Shown: positions 1-9,447, counted from the first letter of the stretch. The stretch: DNA of 64,000 nucleotides from Streptomyces sp. NBC_01723 (GCF_036246005.1 NZ_CP109171.1:7366001-7430000), one strand, 5' to 3'. Notes: generated by a model from the letters alone, not told the origin. Numbers and translations: made by a program.

Positions 1-3
1 CGC

Positions 4-642
4 GTGACCGCGTTCGACTTCTCCTGCACCGGGGTGCGCGCCGACCCGTACGCCGCGGGTCCCACGCTCGTCTTCCGGCTGCGTGTCACCGCGTCCCCCG
101 GCACCCGCGTGCACGCGCTGGCGCTGCGCTGCCAGGTCCGCATCGAGCCGGCCCGCCGCGGCTACGGCGACGGCGAGGCCCGGGCCCTGGGCGACCTCTT
201 CGGCGAGCGGTCCCGCTGGGGCAGCAGCCTCAACCCCGTCCAGTTCGCCCAAGTGCCGGTGATGGTGCAGGGGTTCACCGGCGAGACCGAGACCGACCTG
301 GTGGTGCCCTGCACCTACGACATGGACATCGCCTCCACCCGCTACTTCAACGCCCTGGAGGAGGGCGAGGTGCCCCTGCTGATGCTGTTCTCCGGCACCG
401 CCTTCACCGGGGCCCGCGGCTTCCACGTCGAACCCGTCCCCTGGGACAAGGAGGCCGCGTTCCGGATGCCCGTGAAGACCTGGCGGGAGATGGTCGAACA
501 GCACTTCCCCGGCTCCGGCTGGCTGCGCCTGCCCCGGGACGCCATGGACGCGCTGCTCGACTACCGGTCGCGGCAGGCGCTGCCCTCCTGGGAGGCCACC
601 GTCGACCAGTTGCTGCGGGCGGCGGGGGAGAGGACACCGTGA
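4..642 (+). CDS. Hydrogenase-operon accessory protein (DUF6084-like)
   Basis: A 212-residue soluble protein with no signal peptide, membrane segment or catalytic motif that I recognise. It resembles the conserved protein, catalogued as DUF6084 as far as I recall, that sits beside actinobacterial [NiFe]-hydrogenase structural genes. The GTG start is only four bases into the window. Its GTGA context fits translational coupling to an upstream gene, but an earlier start cannot be excluded. It is coupled to the next gene by a GTGA overlap at 639-642. Its position in the operon implies a role in hydrogenase assembly or function. The role is unknown and inferred from context only. Confidence 0.7.
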   Translation: MTAFDFSCTGVRADPYAAGPTLVFRLRVTASPGTRVHALALRCQVRIEPARRGYGDGEARALGDLFGERSRWGSSLNPVQFAQVPVMVQGFTGETETDLVVPCTYDMDIASTRYFNALEEGEVPLLMLFSGTAFTGARGFHVEPVPWDKEAAFRMPVKTWREMVEQHFPGSGWLRLPRDAMDALLDYRSRQALPSWEATVDQLLRAAGERTP

Positions 643-2102
643 CCACGACCACGTTCACCTCCGCGACCGAGACCCGGCTGGCCGTCGCGCGCCAGGTCGC
701 CGACGCCGTGCTGTTCGAGGGGTACGTGCTCTACCCCTACCGAGCCTCGGCCGCCAAGAACCGGCTGCGCTGGCAGTTCGGCGTCCTCGTACCCCCGTCC
801 TGGACCTCGGCCGCCGAGGAGCACGACTTCCAGCACACCGAGCTGCTGATGGAACCCCGCAAGGGCGCGAGCCTCGCCGTCGAGGTGCGGTTCCTGCACG
901 CCGGGCGGCGCACCGTCCAGCGGGCCCTGCCGGACGGCGGCTTCGAGACCGTACCCGAACTGCGCCTGGACGACCGGGTCCTGGTCCCCTGGGACGAGGG
1001 GCACGAGGAACAGGTCCGGCTCACCGTCGCCGTGGAAGCCCTCGCGGGCGCCGGAGTCGACGTCCCCGTCAGCCGGCCGGCCGGAGAGGAGACCGAACCG
1101 GTGACGGACGCCACCGGGCGCGTCGTGGGCCGACTGCTGCGCCGCCGCGAGGAGATCAGCGCCCGGCTGCGCCTGTCGGCGGACGACCTGGACGGCCCGT
1201 ACACCACCCGGCGCCTCCGTGTGGTCCTGGAGAACACCAGCGACTGGACGCCGGACGAGGACACCACCCGCGACACCGCCCTGGCCCGGTCCCTGGTCGC
1301 CGCCCACACGCTGCTGAGCCTGGACGCCGGACGGTTCCTGTCGCCGACGGACCCGCCGGAATGGGCCAAGGGCGCCGTCGCCCAGTGCCGCAATCTGCAC
1401 ACCTGGCCCGTACTCGCCGGTGAACCCGGCTCCGCCGACCTGGTGCTGTCCTCGCCGATCATCCTGGAGGACCACCCGGCCATCGCCCCCGAGAGCCCCG
1501 GTGCGCTGTACGACGCCACGGAGATCGACGAGATCCTCGCCCTGCGCACCGCGGCCCTCACCGACGAGGAGAAGCGCGAGGCCCGCGGCACCGACGACCG
1601 GGCCGCCGCGGTGATCGACCTCGCCGACTCCATGCCCGCCGAGGTGCTGGAACGGCTGCACGGAGCGGTCCGCGGGCTGCGCGAGATCACCACCCCCGGC
1701 GCACCCCAGCCACCCGACGGCGTACCGGTGTTCGGCGGGCCCCCGCCCGATCCCGGCTCCGCGGGGCCGGGCGGCGTACGGCCCGACACCCCCTGGTGGG
1801 ACCCCGGCGCCGACGACTCCGTGGACCCGGCCACCGACCACGTCCTCGTCGACGGCCACCACGTGCGGGCCGGCAGCCGCGTCGTACTGCGGCCCCGGCT
1901 GCGGCACTCCGACGCCCAGGACCTGTTCCTCAGCGGGCGGCGCGCCCTGGTGGAGGCCGTCCTCCACGACGTCGACGGGGGCGTGCACATCGCGGTCACC
2001 GTCGAGGACGACCCCGGCGCCGACATCCGCCGGGAACAGGGCCGCTACCTCTACTTCCAGCCCGACGAGGTGGACGTCGCGGACACCGAGGAGGCCGTAT
2101 GA
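639..2102 (+). CDS. Conserved hypothetical protein of the hydrogenase operon
   Basis: A 487-residue soluble protein that I cannot assign to an enzyme family. The first ~350 residues are an ordinary globular mix. A proline/glycine-rich segment follows at about residues 350-395. The last ~90 residues look like a small beta-rich domain with VLVDGHHVRAGSRVVLRP and a repeated Val/Asp pattern, and the protein ends in an acidic tail. The GTG start overlaps the preceding stop and its own stop overlaps the maturation protease start (ATGA at 2099-2102), so all three are probably translationally coupled. A scaffold or assembly role in the hydrogenase complex is inference from context. Confidence 0.65.
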   Translation: MTTTTFTSATETRLAVARQVADAVLFEGYVLYPYRASAAKNRLRWQFGVLVPPSWTSAAEEHDFQHTELLMEPRKGASLAVEVRFLHAGRRTVQRALPDGGFETVPELRLDDRVLVPWDEGHEEQVRLTVAVEALAGAGVDVPVSRPAGEETEPVTDATGRVVGRLLRRREEISARLRLSADDLDGPYTTRRLRVVLENTSDWTPDEDTTRDTALARSLVAAHTLLSLDAGRFLSPTDPPEWAKGAVAQCRNLHTWPVLAGEPGSADLVLSSPIILEDHPAIAPESPGALYDATEIDEILALRTAALTDEEKREARGTDDRAAAVIDLADSMPAEVLERLHGAVRGLREITTPGAPQPPDGVPVFGGPPPDPGSAGPGGVRPDTPWWDPGADDSVDPATDHVLVDGHHVRAGSRVVLRPRLRHSDAQDLFLSGRRALVEAVLHDVDGGVHIAVTVEDDPGADIRREQGRYLYFQPDEVDVADTEEAV

Positions 2103-2620
2103 CCACCGGCACCGGCACCGGACCCGCCCGTCCCCGCACCCTGGTCGCCGGGGTGGGCAACATCTTCCTCGGCGACGACGGCTTCGGCGTCGAGGCGGCC
2201 CGAGTCCTCGCCGGCCAGGACCTCCCCGACGGCGTCGAGGTCACCGACATCGGCATCCGCGGCGTCCACCTCGCCTACCAGCTCCTCGACGGGTACGACA
2301 CGCTCATCCTGCTCGACGCGACCGCGCGGGGCGGCGAGCCGGGCACGCTGTACGTGATCGACGCCTTGGCCCCCGGCGCCCGCCGGGCAGCCGACGCTCC
2401 CGCCCTGGACGGCCACCGGATGTCGCCCGATGCCGTACTGGCCCTGCTGGACACCCTGTGCGCGGGCACCGGCGCGCGGCCGCCACGCCGGACGCTGGTC
2501 GTCGGCTGCGAACCGCAGACCGTCGAGGAGGGCATCGGCCTCAGCCCGCGGGTCGCCGCGGCCGTGCCGGAGGCGGCGCGGATGACCGGCGAACTGATCC
2601 GCGACGCCGCGGTCGTCTGA
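2099..2620 (+). CDS. [NiFe]-hydrogenase maturation endopeptidase (HyaD/HybD family)
   Basis: A 173-residue member of the M52 endopeptidase family, which removes the C-terminal tail of the hydrogenase large subunit after nickel insertion. The opening GVGNIFLGDDGFGVEAA matches the family signature. By alignment with HybD the nickel-sensing ligands would be Asp27, Asp73 (in ILLDAT) and His106 (in DGHRMSP). The C-terminal half has the expected VVGCEPQTVEEGIGLSP block. The start is the ATG overlapping the previous stop; the same frame is open much further upstream, but that stretch is antisense-type noise. Its substrate, the large subunit, is not in the window. Confidence 0.9.
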   Translation: MTTGTGTGPARPRTLVAGVGNIFLGDDGFGVEAARVLAGQDLPDGVEVTDIGIRGVHLAYQLLDGYDTLILLDATARGGEPGTLYVIDALAPGARRAADAPALDGHRMSPDAVLALLDTLCAGTGARPPRRTLVVGCEPQTVEEGIGLSPRVAAAVPEAARMTGELIRDAAVV

Positions 2621-2665
2621 CCCGCCGCCGCACGAAGCCACCGAGAACCGAGAACGGAGAACCCC

Positions 2666-2782
2666 ATGAACAAGCGTTTCGTCGGCGGTGCCGCCGCCTC
2701 CCTCACCGCGACCGCCCTGGCGGTGGCCGTCGCGAGCTTCTGGCCCGACGTCCGGCGGTACCTGCGCATCCGCAGGATGTGA
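2666..2782 (+). CDS. 38-residue hydrogenase-operon microprotein (DUF6893-like)
   Basis: A very short gene starting at ATG 2666, with a GGAGA ribosome site at 2656-2660. The product opens MNKRFVGGAAASL, has a single hydrophobic helix (about residues 5-24), then FWPDVRRYLRIRRM with a strongly basic C-terminus. This looks like a one-helix membrane-associated peptide. I recall a matching small family (DUF6893) next to streptomycete hydrogenase maturation genes. It lies between the maturation protease and hypA. Function is unknown; membrane anchoring or interaction with the hydrogenase complex is inference. Confidence 0.7.
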   Translation: MNKRFVGGAAASLTATALAVAVASFWPDVRRYLRIRRM

Positions 2783-2927
2783 CGCCGCCCGGCAGCACCT
2801 GCACCGAACGGGCTACGCGTCCGTTCCGCCCCGGCGCGCCGGTCGGTCCGGCACCGGCGAGCCTCCTCTAATGAGCGGCGCAACCAATGAGCGGCGCCGG
2901 TCATCCCCCGCCCAGGACGGAGTGGCG

Positions 2928-3320
2928 ATGCACGAGATGTCCGTCGCGATGTCCGTCGTGGACCAGGTCGAACAGGCCGCGCACGCCCGCGGCGCCCACG
3001 GGGTGCGACAGGTGAGCGTCGACATCGGCGAACTGGCCGGAGTGGTCCCCGACGCGCTCGGCTTCTGCTTCGAACTCGCCTGTGCCGGAACGGTCCTGGA
3101 GGGCTGCGAACTCCGCACCCGGACGGTCCCCGGCCGGGCGGGCTGCACCCCCTGCGCACGGACCTGGGACACGGGGATGCCCCCGGACCTGGTGTGCGCC
3201 CACTGCCACGGGGCCGCCACCGAGCTGCTGTCGGGCCGCGAACTGACCATCACCGAAGTGGGCTGGGCGGACGGGACGCCCGTCACCACCACCCCCGCAA
3301 CGCACCCCGAGGAGAACTGA
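2928..3320 (+). CDS. hypA: HypA, hydrogenase nickel incorporation zinc protein
   Basis: A 130-residue nickel metallochaperone that works with HypB to deliver Ni to the hydrogenase large subunit. The N-terminal Met-His-Glu, where His2 is the Ni ligand, fixes the start at ATG 2928, although the frame is open further upstream. An AGGACGGAG ribosome site lies at 2914-2922. The zinc site is formed by two CxxC pairs, CTPC and CAHC, in the C-terminal half. A short linker extends to the stop two bases before the hypB ATG, so hypA and hypB are clearly co-transcribed. Confidence 0.93.
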   Translation: MHEMSVAMSVVDQVEQAAHARGAHGVRQVSVDIGELAGVVPDALGFCFELACAGTVLEGCELRTRTVPGRAGCTPCARTWDTGMPPDLVCAHCHGAATELLSGRELTITEVGWADGTPVTTTPATHPEEN

Positions 3321-3322
3321 CG

Positions 3323-4018
3323 ATGTGCCGCACAGTCGACCTCCGGCAGGCCGTGCTCGCCAAGAACACGATGGCGGCGGGCATCCTGCGCACCGAACTC
3401 ACCGCCCGGGGCACGACGGTGGTCAACCTCCTGTCCAGCCCGGGCAGCGGGAAGACGGCCCTGCTGGAGCGTGAGCTGCGGCTGGCCCGGGAACGCGGCA
3501 TCGCCGTCGCGGCCCTCACCGCGGACCTCGCCACCGAGAACGACGCCAACCGCCTGGCCCGGGCCGGCGTACCGGTCAAGCAGGTGCTCACCGACGGGCT
3601 GTGCCACCTGGAGGCGGACATGCTCGCCGGGCACCTGCACGACTGGCTGCCCGAGGACACCCGCCTGCTCTTCGTGGAGAACGTGGGCAACCTCGTCTGC
3701 CCCGCCTCCTACGACCTGGGTGAGTCCCTGCGGGTCGTCCTCGCCTCCGTCACCGAGGGCGAGGACAAGCCGCTCAAGTACCCCACCGCGTTCGGCCTCG
3801 CCCAGCTCGTGATCGTCACCAAGTCCGACCTGGCCGGACCGGCCGAGTTCGACGAGGCCGCCTTCCGCGCCCACGTGCAGCAGGTCAACCCGGGTGTCGA
3901 CGTCGTACTCAGCTCCGTACGCACCGGCGAGGGCGCCGGTGTGCTCGTCGACCGGGCACTCGCCGCCGCCGGCGGAGACGCCGTCCACGCCCCGGTGATG
4001 GACCGGGCACGGGTGTGA
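3323..4018 (+). CDS. hypB: HypB, hydrogenase nickel incorporation GTPase
   Basis: A 231-residue SIMIBI-class GTPase that powers nickel transfer from HypA. The P-loop SPGSGKTA lies at about residues 39-46. A metal-site block ENVGNLVCPA and the specificity motif VTKSDL are also present. Unlike many HypB proteins it has no long histidine-rich nickel-storage segment at the N-terminus; it begins MCRTVDLRQAVLAKN. The start is two bases after the hypA stop. The stop overlaps the hypF start (GTGA at 4015-4018). Confidence 0.94.
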   Translation: MCRTVDLRQAVLAKNTMAAGILRTELTARGTTVVNLLSSPGSGKTALLERELRLARERGIAVAALTADLATENDANRLARAGVPVKQVLTDGLCHLEADMLAGHLHDWLPEDTRLLFVENVGNLVCPASYDLGESLRVVLASVTEGEDKPLKYPTAFGLAQLVIVTKSDLAGPAEFDEAAFRAHVQQVNPGVDVVLSSVRTGEGAGVLVDRALAAAGGDAVHAPVMDRARV

Positions 4019-6438
4019 ACGCCACCCCCGGCACCGGCGCACCACCGAAGGGGGACCCGCCGGCACGGCGGACCCGTGTCGTCGTACGCGGCGTGGTGCA
4101 GGGGGTGGGCTTCCGCCCGTTCGTGTACGGGCTCGCCACGGACCTGCGGCTGGCCGGGCACGTGACCAACACCGGTGACGGCGTCCTGGTGGAGGTCGAG
4201 GGGCCGACGGGGGACGTCGACCTCTTCTGCGCCCGGCTCGCACCCGGCGCACCGCCCCTCGCGGTGGTCGACTCGGTGGAGACGACCGAGGTCCCCGCCA
4301 CCGAGGAACGCGGATTCAGCATCGTCCCCTCCGGCACCGGCGACCGGGTCCGCACCCTGGTGGCACCCGACACCGCGACCTGCCGCGACTGCCTGGCCGA
4401 ACTCGCCGACCCCGCCGACCGGCGCCACCGTCACCCCTTCATCACCTGCACGCACTGCGGGCCGCGCTTCACCATCGTCACCGGCCTGCCCTACGACCGT
4501 GCGCAGACGACGATGGCGGGTTTCCCCCTGTGCGCCGACTGCGACCGCGAGTACCGGGATCCCGCCGACCGCCGCTTCCACGCGCAGCCCGTGGCCTGTC
4601 CCGCGTGCGGACCACGGCTGCGGCTCGTCACGGCGGACGGCCGGGACGCCGTCGCCCCGGACGGCTCGGCGTCCGGGGCCGACCCCGTCGCCACGGCGCG
4701 TGCGCTGCTCGCCGCGGGGGCCGTCCTCGCGGTGAAGGGCATCGGCGGCTACCACCTCGCCTGCGACGCCACCCGCCCGGACGTGGTCGCCGAGCTGCGC
4801 CGCCGCAAGGCCCGGGGCGCCAAGCCGTTCGCGGTGATGGCCCGGGACGCCGCGGACATCGAACACCTCGTGCACCTCGGCCCGGTGGAAAGGGAGTTGC
4901 TCACCGGCGCGGTCCGCCCGGTGGTCCTGATGCGGCGGCGCACGGACGCGGGCGCCGCGCCGGGCGCCCCGATGCCCGCCGACGGCGTAGCGCCGGGCAG
5001 CCCCGACCTCGGCGTCATGCTGCCGTACACGCCCGTGCACCATCTGCTGCTCGGGACGACCGGCCCGGACGGCCCGGGCGACGCGCCCCGGCTGCTGGTG
5101 ATGACGAGCGGCAACCTCTCCGGGGAACCCGTCGTCACCGACGACGACGAGGCCCTGGAGCGGCTGGCCGGGCTGGCCGACGCCTGGCTCACCCACGACC
5201 GCGCGATCCACGTGCCGTGCGACGACTCCGTCGTCCGCGTCTGCGACGGCGAGCCGCTGGTCCTGCGCCGCTCCCGCGGCTACGCCCCGTTGCCGGTGAC
5301 GCTGCCCGTCCCGGTGGCCCCGGCACTCGCCGTGGGCGGCGACCTCAAGAACGTCTTCTGCCTCGGCCAGGGCGACCGGGCCTGGCTCTCCGCGCACATC
5401 GGCGACATGGACGACCTGTCGACCCAGCGGGCGCTCGGGCGCGCGGCACGGCAACTGGAGTCGGTCACCGGCGTCCGCCCGGAGGTGCTGGTCACCGACA
5501 CGCATCCGGCGTACCGGTCGGCGTCCTGGGCGCGACGGCACGCCGGGGGCCGCCCGGTGCTCCGGGTCCAGCACCACCACGCGCACATCGCCTCGGTCCT
5601 CGCCGAGCACGGTGTGCCCGAGGGGGAGCGGGTGATCGGCGTCGCCTTCGACGGCACCGGGCACGGGGACGACGGCGCCGTGTGGGGCGGCGAGTTCCTG
5701 CTCGCGGGGTACGACGGCTTCCGCCGCTTCGCGCACCTCGCCCACGTGCCGCTGCCCGGGGGCGACGCGGCGGTACGACGTCCCTACCGCATGGCGCTGG
5801 CGCACCTGCACGCGGCGGGCCTCGCCGCCGCCCCCGACCTGCCGTGCACCGCGGCCTGCCCGCCCGCCGAACTCACTCTGCTGCACCAGCAGTTGAAGAC
5901 CGGGCTGAACTGCGTACCGACCTCCAGCATGGGCCGGCTCTTCGACGCCGTCTCGTCACTGGCCGGCGTCTGCCACCACGCCGGCTACGAGGCGCAGGCC
6001 GCGATCGAGCTGGAGGCGGCGGCCGTCCTCGCCGGGGACGAGGCCGGCGAGGATCCGCGTCACACCTTCCACCTGACGGCCGGCCGCGAGCGGGACGACG
6101 GCACCCCGCTGAGCGCCGACCCCGCGCCCCTGCTGGCCGCCGTGGTGGAGGACGTACGGCGAGGCACCCCCGCGGCCGTCGTCGCGGCCCGGTTCCACCA
6201 CGCCGTCGCCCGCCTGGTGCGGACGGTGTGCGCGGCGGCCCGCGAGGAGACCGGCCTGCGGACGGTGGCCCTGACCGGCGGAGTGTTCGCCAACACGGTG
6301 CTCTCCTCCGCCTGCGCCCGCGGCCTGCGCACCGACGGCTTCACCGTGCTGCGCCATCGGGCGATCCCGCCGGGGGACGGCGGACTGGCCCTCGGCCAGC
6401 TCGTCGTGGCCGCCCGCGCGGCAGCTCTCAACCAGTGA
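4015..6438 (+). CDS. hypF: HypF, carbamoyltransferase for hydrogenase cyanide ligand synthesis
   Basis: An 807-residue enzyme that makes the CN ligands of the NiFe site by transferring carbamoyl phosphate, through carbamoyl-adenylate, to the C-terminal Cys of HypE. Domain order is canonical. The acylphosphatase-like domain (about 20-105) has VVQGVGFRPFVYG. The zinc-finger region (about 123-200) has paired CxxC motifs such as CRDC, CTHC, CADC and CPAC. A YrdC-like domain (about 215-400) contains the KGIGGYHLACDA block. The Kae1-like domain has HHHAHIASV and VAFDGTGHGDDG. The GTG start overlaps the hypB stop by 4 bp. Confidence 0.95.
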   Translation: MNATPGTGAPPKGDPPARRTRVVVRGVVQGVGFRPFVYGLATDLRLAGHVTNTGDGVLVEVEGPTGDVDLFCARLAPGAPPLAVVDSVETTEVPATEERGFSIVPSGTGDRVRTLVAPDTATCRDCLAELADPADRRHRHPFITCTHCGPRFTIVTGLPYDRAQTTMAGFPLCADCDREYRDPADRRFHAQPVACPACGPRLRLVTADGRDAVAPDGSASGADPVATARALLAAGAVLAVKGIGGYHLACDATRPDVVAELRRRKARGAKPFAVMARDAADIEHLVHLGPVERELLTGAVRPVVLMRRRTDAGAAPGAPMPADGVAPGSPDLGVMLPYTPVHHLLLGTTGPDGPGDAPRLLVMTSGNLSGEPVVTDDDEALERLAGLADAWLTHDRAIHVPCDDSVVRVCDGEPLVLRRSRGYAPLPVTLPVPVAPALAVGGDLKNVFCLGQGDRAWLSAHIGDMDDLSTQRALGRAARQLESVTGVRPEVLVTDTHPAYRSASWARRHAGGRPVLRVQHHHAHIASVLAEHGVPEGERVIGVAFDGTGHGDDGAVWGGEFLLAGYDGFRRFAHLAHVPLPGGDAAVRRPYRMALAHLHAAGLAAAPDLPCTAACPPAELTLLHQQLKTGLNCVPTSSMGRLFDAVSSLAGVCHHAGYEAQAAIELEAAAVLAGDEAGEDPRHTFHLTAGRERDDGTPLSADPAPLLAAVVEDVRRGTPAAVVAARFHHAVARLVRTVCAAAREETGLRTVALTGGVFANTVLSSACARGLRTDGFTVLRHRAIPPGDGGLALGQLVVAARAAALNQ

Positions 6439-6448
6439 GGAGACAGAC

Positions 6449-6778
6449 ATGTGCCTGGCGGTACCCGGCAGAGTGCTGGGCGTCGAGGACAGGGACGGCA
6501 CCCGGATGGCCAGCGTCGACTTCGGCGGTGTGGTCAAGGAGGTGTGCCTGGAGTACCTGCCCGACCTGAAGGTCGGCGAGTACACCATCGTCCATGTCGG
6601 CTTCGCCCTCCAACGGCTCGACGAGGAGTCGGCCCGCAGGACTCTGGAGCTGTTCGAGAACCTCGGGATGCTCCAGGAGGAGTTCGGTGACCCGTGGGAA
6701 CAGGCCGAGCAGGCCGCGCGGGCCGGGCAGTCCGGCCCGGCGGACGGCGAGGGCCTCGCCGAGGAGGTGCGGCGGTGA
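6449..6778 (+). CDS. hypC: HypC, hydrogenase assembly chaperone
   Basis: A 109-residue HypC/HybG/HupF-family chaperone. It carries iron with HypD during assembly of the Fe(CN)2CO unit and then binds the large-subunit precursor. It starts with the diagnostic MCLAVPGRV, where Cys2 is essential. A TGAGGAGA-type ribosome site immediately precedes the ATG. The C-terminal ~35 residues form an Ala/Gly/Glu-rich extension beyond the usual ~75-90 residue length. Its stop overlaps the hypD GTG by 4 bp. Confidence 0.94.
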   Translation: MCLAVPGRVLGVEDRDGTRMASVDFGGVVKEVCLEYLPDLKVGEYTIVHVGFALQRLDEESARRTLELFENLGMLQEEFGDPWEQAEQAARAGQSGPADGEGLAEEVRR

Positions 6779-7911
6779 AGTACATCGACGAGTTCCAGGA
6801 CCCGGAGCTGGCGGCCCGCCTCCTCGACGACATCAGGGCCACGGTGACCAGGCCGTGGGCGCTGATGGAGGTGTGCGGCGGCCAGACGCACACCATCATC
6901 CGGCACGGCATCGACCAACTGCTGCCCGACGAGATCGAGTTGATCCACGGACCGGGCTGTCCGGTGTGTGTGACCCCGCTGGAGGTCATCGACAAGGCCC
7001 TGGAGATCGCCTCCCGGCCGGGGGTGATCTTCTGCTCCTTCGGCGACATGCTCCGCGTGCCGGGCACCGGCCGTGACCTGTTCCAGGTCCGGAGCGCGGG
7101 CGGCGACGTCCGGGTCGTCTACTCCCCGCTCGACGCGCTGCGGATCGCCGAGGAGAACCCCGACCGCGAGGTCGTGTTCTTCGGCATCGGCTTCGAGACG
7201 ACCGCACCGCCCAACGCCATGACGGTCCACCAGGCGCGCAGGCGCGGCATCCGCAACTTCAGCCTGCTCGTCTCCCACGTGCGCGTCCCGCCCGCGATCG
7301 AGGCGGTCATGCGGTCGCCCGACTGCCGGGTGCAGGGCTTCCTGGCCGCCGGACACGTGTGCAGCGTGATGGGCACCGAGGAGTACCCGGCGCTCGCCGA
7401 ACGGTTCAAGGTGCCCATCGTGGTGACCGGATTCGAACCGCTCGACATCCTGGAGGGCGTACGCCGCACGGTGCGTCAGCTGGAACGGGGCGAGCACACC
7501 GTCGAGAACGCCTACCCGCGCGCGGTGCGGCCCGAGGGCAACCCGGCCGCCCTGGCGATGCTGGACGACGTCTTCGAGGTCACCGACCGCGCCTGGCGAG
7601 GCATCGGGACCATCCCGGACAGCGGCTGGCGGCTCTCCGCCCGCTACCGGGACCACGACGCCGAACACCGCTTCCAGGTCGGCGACATCGCCACCCGCGA
7701 GCCCGCCGAGTGCCGCAGCGGAGAGGTCCTCCAGGGGCTGATCAAACCCCACGAGTGCGAGGTCTTCGGCACCACCTGCACCCCGCGCACGCCACTGGGG
7801 GCCACCATGGTCTCCAGCGAGGGCGCCTGCGCGGCGTACTACCTGTACCGGCGGCTGGAACTGCCGGCCCGTCCGGCCGCCACGAGCCTGGAGGACAGCG
7901 CCGTTGTCTGA
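6775..7911 (+). CDS. hypD: HypD, hydrogenase iron-site assembly Fe-S protein
   Basis: A 378-residue scaffold on which the Fe(CN)2CO moiety is assembled with HypC and HypE. Visible motifs are [17 protein letters not shown], the central GFETTAPP block, and the C-terminal [4Fe-4S] region with Cys spaced through CRSG, HECEV, TTCTP and GACAAYY. The GTG start at 6775 overlaps the hypC stop (GTGA). The frame is open 27 codons further upstream, but that part is hypC antiframe. Confidence 0.95.
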   Translation: MKYIDEFQDPELAARLLDDIRATVTRPWALMEVCGGQTHTIIRHGIDQLLPDEIELIHGPGCPVCVTPLEVIDKALEIASRPGVIFCSFGDMLRVPGTGRDLFQVRSAGGDVRVVYSPLDALRIAEENPDREVVFFGIGFETTAPPNAMTVHQARRRGIRNFSLLVSHVRVPPAIEAVMRSPDCRVQGFLAAGHVCSVMGTEEYPALAERFKVPIVVTGFEPLDILEGVRRTVRQLERGEHTVENAYPRAVRPEGNPAALAMLDDVFEVTDRAWRGIGTIPDSGWRLSARYRDHDAEHRFQVGDIATREPAECRSGEVLQGLIKPHECEVFGTTCTPRTPLGATMVSSEGACAAYYLYRRLELPARPAATSLEDSAVV

Positions 7912-8971
7912 CACCACCGCAGCACCGGACATGCTCTCCTGGACCTGCCCGGCGCCCCTGCGGGACGGGCCGCGCGTGGTGATGGGCCACGGCGGGGGCG
8001 GCGCCCTCTCCGCCGAGCTGATCGAGCAGGTCGTCGTCCCGGCGCTCGCCGGTCCCGCGCCGGTGCCGCTGACCGACTCCGCCGTGGTCGAGCTGGGCGG
8101 GGCGCGGCTCGCCTTCTCCACCGACACGTTCGTGGTCCGGCCGCTGTTCTTCCCCGGCGGCAGCATCGGCGACCTCGCCGTCAACGGCACGGTCAACGAC
8201 CTCGCCATGAGCGGTGCCCGTGCCGCCTACCTCTCCTGCGGGCTGATCCTGGAGGAGGGCGTCCCGATCGACACGGTCGCCCAGGTGTCCGAGGCGCTCG
8301 GGGCCGCCGCCCGCGCGGCCGGGGTCCGGGTCGTCACGGGCGACACCAAGGTCGTGGAGGCCGGGCACGGCGACGGCGTCTACGTCAACACCTCCGGCAT
8401 CGGCCTGGTCCCCGACGGCGTCGACCTGCACCCGCGCCGGGTCGTGCCGGGCGACGTCGTGCTGGTCAGTGGCGCCATCGGCGTGCACGGCGTGGCCATC
8501 CTGAGCGAGCGGGAGAACCTGCGGTTCGAGACGGACGTGGAGAGCGACTGCGCCGCGCTGGGCGGGCTGGTCGAGGCGATGCTGGCGGTCTGCCCCGACC
8601 TGCACGCGCTGCGTGACCCGACCCGCGGCGGCCTGGCCGCCTCGCTCAACGAGATCGCCGCGGCCTCCGGGTGCGGGATCGCCGTACAGGAGCGCGCGGT
8701 GCCGGTGCCGGGGCCCGTCGCCGGGGCGTGCGCCATGCTGGGCCTCGACCCGATGTACGTGGCCAACGAGGGCAAGCTCGTCGCCTTCGTCCCGCGCGAC
8801 CACGCCGACGCGGTCCTCGCCGCGATGCGGGCCCACCCGCTGGGCTTCGAGGCGGCGGTGGTCGGCGAGGTGGTCGCGGACCACCCCGGCATGGTCGTCG
8901 CCCGGACCGGGCTCGGCGGCACACGGGTGGTGGACATGCCGCTCGGGGAGCAACTGCCGCGGATCTGCTGA
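7904..8971 (+). CDS. hypE: HypE, carbamoyl dehydratase of hydrogenase maturation
   Basis: A 355-residue PurM-like ATPase that converts the HypF-delivered thiocarbamate on its C-terminal cysteine to thiocyanate. It ends in the required PRIC, so Cys355 is the acceptor. The glycine-rich MGHGGGG near the N-terminus and the ATP-binding core match the family. The start is taken as TTG 7904 because GGAGGA at 7890-7895 lies 8 bases upstream and the start overlaps the hypD stop. ATG 7931, nine codons in, is the alternative. It ends the hyp operon. Confidence 0.94.
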   Translation: MSDTTAAPDMLSWTCPAPLRDGPRVVMGHGGGGALSAELIEQVVVPALAGPAPVPLTDSAVVELGGARLAFSTDTFVVRPLFFPGGSIGDLAVNGTVNDLAMSGARAAYLSCGLILEEGVPIDTVAQVSEALGAAARAAGVRVVTGDTKVVEAGHGDGVYVNTSGIGLVPDGVDLHPRRVVPGDVVLVSGAIGVHGVAILSERENLRFETDVESDCAALGGLVEAMLAVCPDLHALRDPTRGGLAASLNEIAAASGCGIAVQERAVPVPGPVAGACAMLGLDPMYVANEGKLVAFVPRDHADAVLAAMRAHPLGFEAAVVGEVVADHPGMVVARTGLGGTRVVDMPLGEQLPRIC

Positions 8972-9018
8972 CCGGTCCGGCGACGGGGCGGGCCGGGGTG
9001 CCGGGTCAGCCGGACCGG
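8972..9018. terminator. Inverted repeat between convergent hypE and 9006 gene
   Basis: A perfect 10-bp inverted repeat (ccggtccggc at 8972-8981, gccggaccgg at 9009-9018) with a GC-rich 27-nt loop. It sits directly after the hypE stop and overlaps the end of the convergent gene. A bidirectional terminator role is likely but has no U-tract support, as is usual in Streptomyces. Confidence 0.45.
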
Positions 9019-9236
9019 CCGCGCCGTCCGGGGCGGGTGTCCAGGGTCCAGGTGTGGGTGCAGCCCGGGCACTGGAGGTGGACGCGCGGGCCGTCGTTCG
9101 CTATGAGGTAGCGCCAGTGCGCCGGGCAGTTCCGCCGCGCGGCGCACGTCCCGCAGTCGCGGGCGTCGTCGCAGCCGGGGCAGGGGACCCAGGCGCGGCG
9201 GGCCCGGTCGGCCTGCGGATCAATGGGGAGACGCAT
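9006..9236 (-). CDS. Small Cys-rich putative zinc-binding protein
   Basis: A 76-residue protein. Its cysteines are arranged CPGC, then DCGTC, then NCPAH, and a second CPGC lies near the C-terminus, followed by THTW. This looks like one or two zinc ribbons. I do not recognise a named family with confidence. The ATG at 9236 lies inside the end of the upstream minus-strand gene (17-bp overlap), so the two are probably translated as a pair. No enzymatic motif is visible. A regulatory or metal-binding role is only a guess. Confidence 0.6.
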   Translation of the reverse strand: MRLPIDPQADRARRAWVPCPGCDDARDCGTCAARRNCPAHWRYLIANDGPRVHLQCPGCTHTWTLDTRPGRRGRSG

Positions 9237-9447
9237 CGCCCCGGTCCGCCTCCGGCAGCACACCGGCCGCCACGAGCATCGCGTACGTCCGCTCCTGCTC
9301 CGCGTCCAGCCCGGAGTAGAGCAGGGCGTGCGCCTCCTGCTCCGAACGCAGCGCGGCGACCGGGTCCCAGTCGGGGCCGAGCGCCGCCACCACCTCGGCA
9401 CGCCTGCGGGCCTCCTCGAGGGAGAGGTCGAGCACGAAGTCAGTCAT
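9220..9447 (-). CDS. Small conserved streptomycete protein (DUF6400-like)
   Basis: A 75-residue acidic helical protein beginning MTDFVLDLSLEEARRRAEV, containing LGPDWDPVAALRSEQEAHALLYSGLD. I believe this family is catalogued as DUF6400. There is no signal peptide, membrane span or catalytic motif. It overlaps and is probably co-expressed with the Cys-rich protein downstream. Function is unknown. Confidence 0.6.
   Translation of the reverse strand: MTDFVLDLSLEEARRRAEVVAALGPDWDPVAALRSEQEAHALLYSGLDAEQERTYAMLVAAGVLPEADRGDASPH

Noticed and set aside
2870..2897. Two copies of aatgagcggcgc with a 16-base period before hypA
   Set aside because: A short direct repeat, considered as an alternative hypA start or operator. 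HypA needs Met-His at its N-terminus, which fixes ATG 2928, and no second example of the motif was found.
3709..5886. A 725-codon open frame antisense to hypF
   Set aside because: No recognisable domain. hypF on the other strand is complete with all expected motifs.
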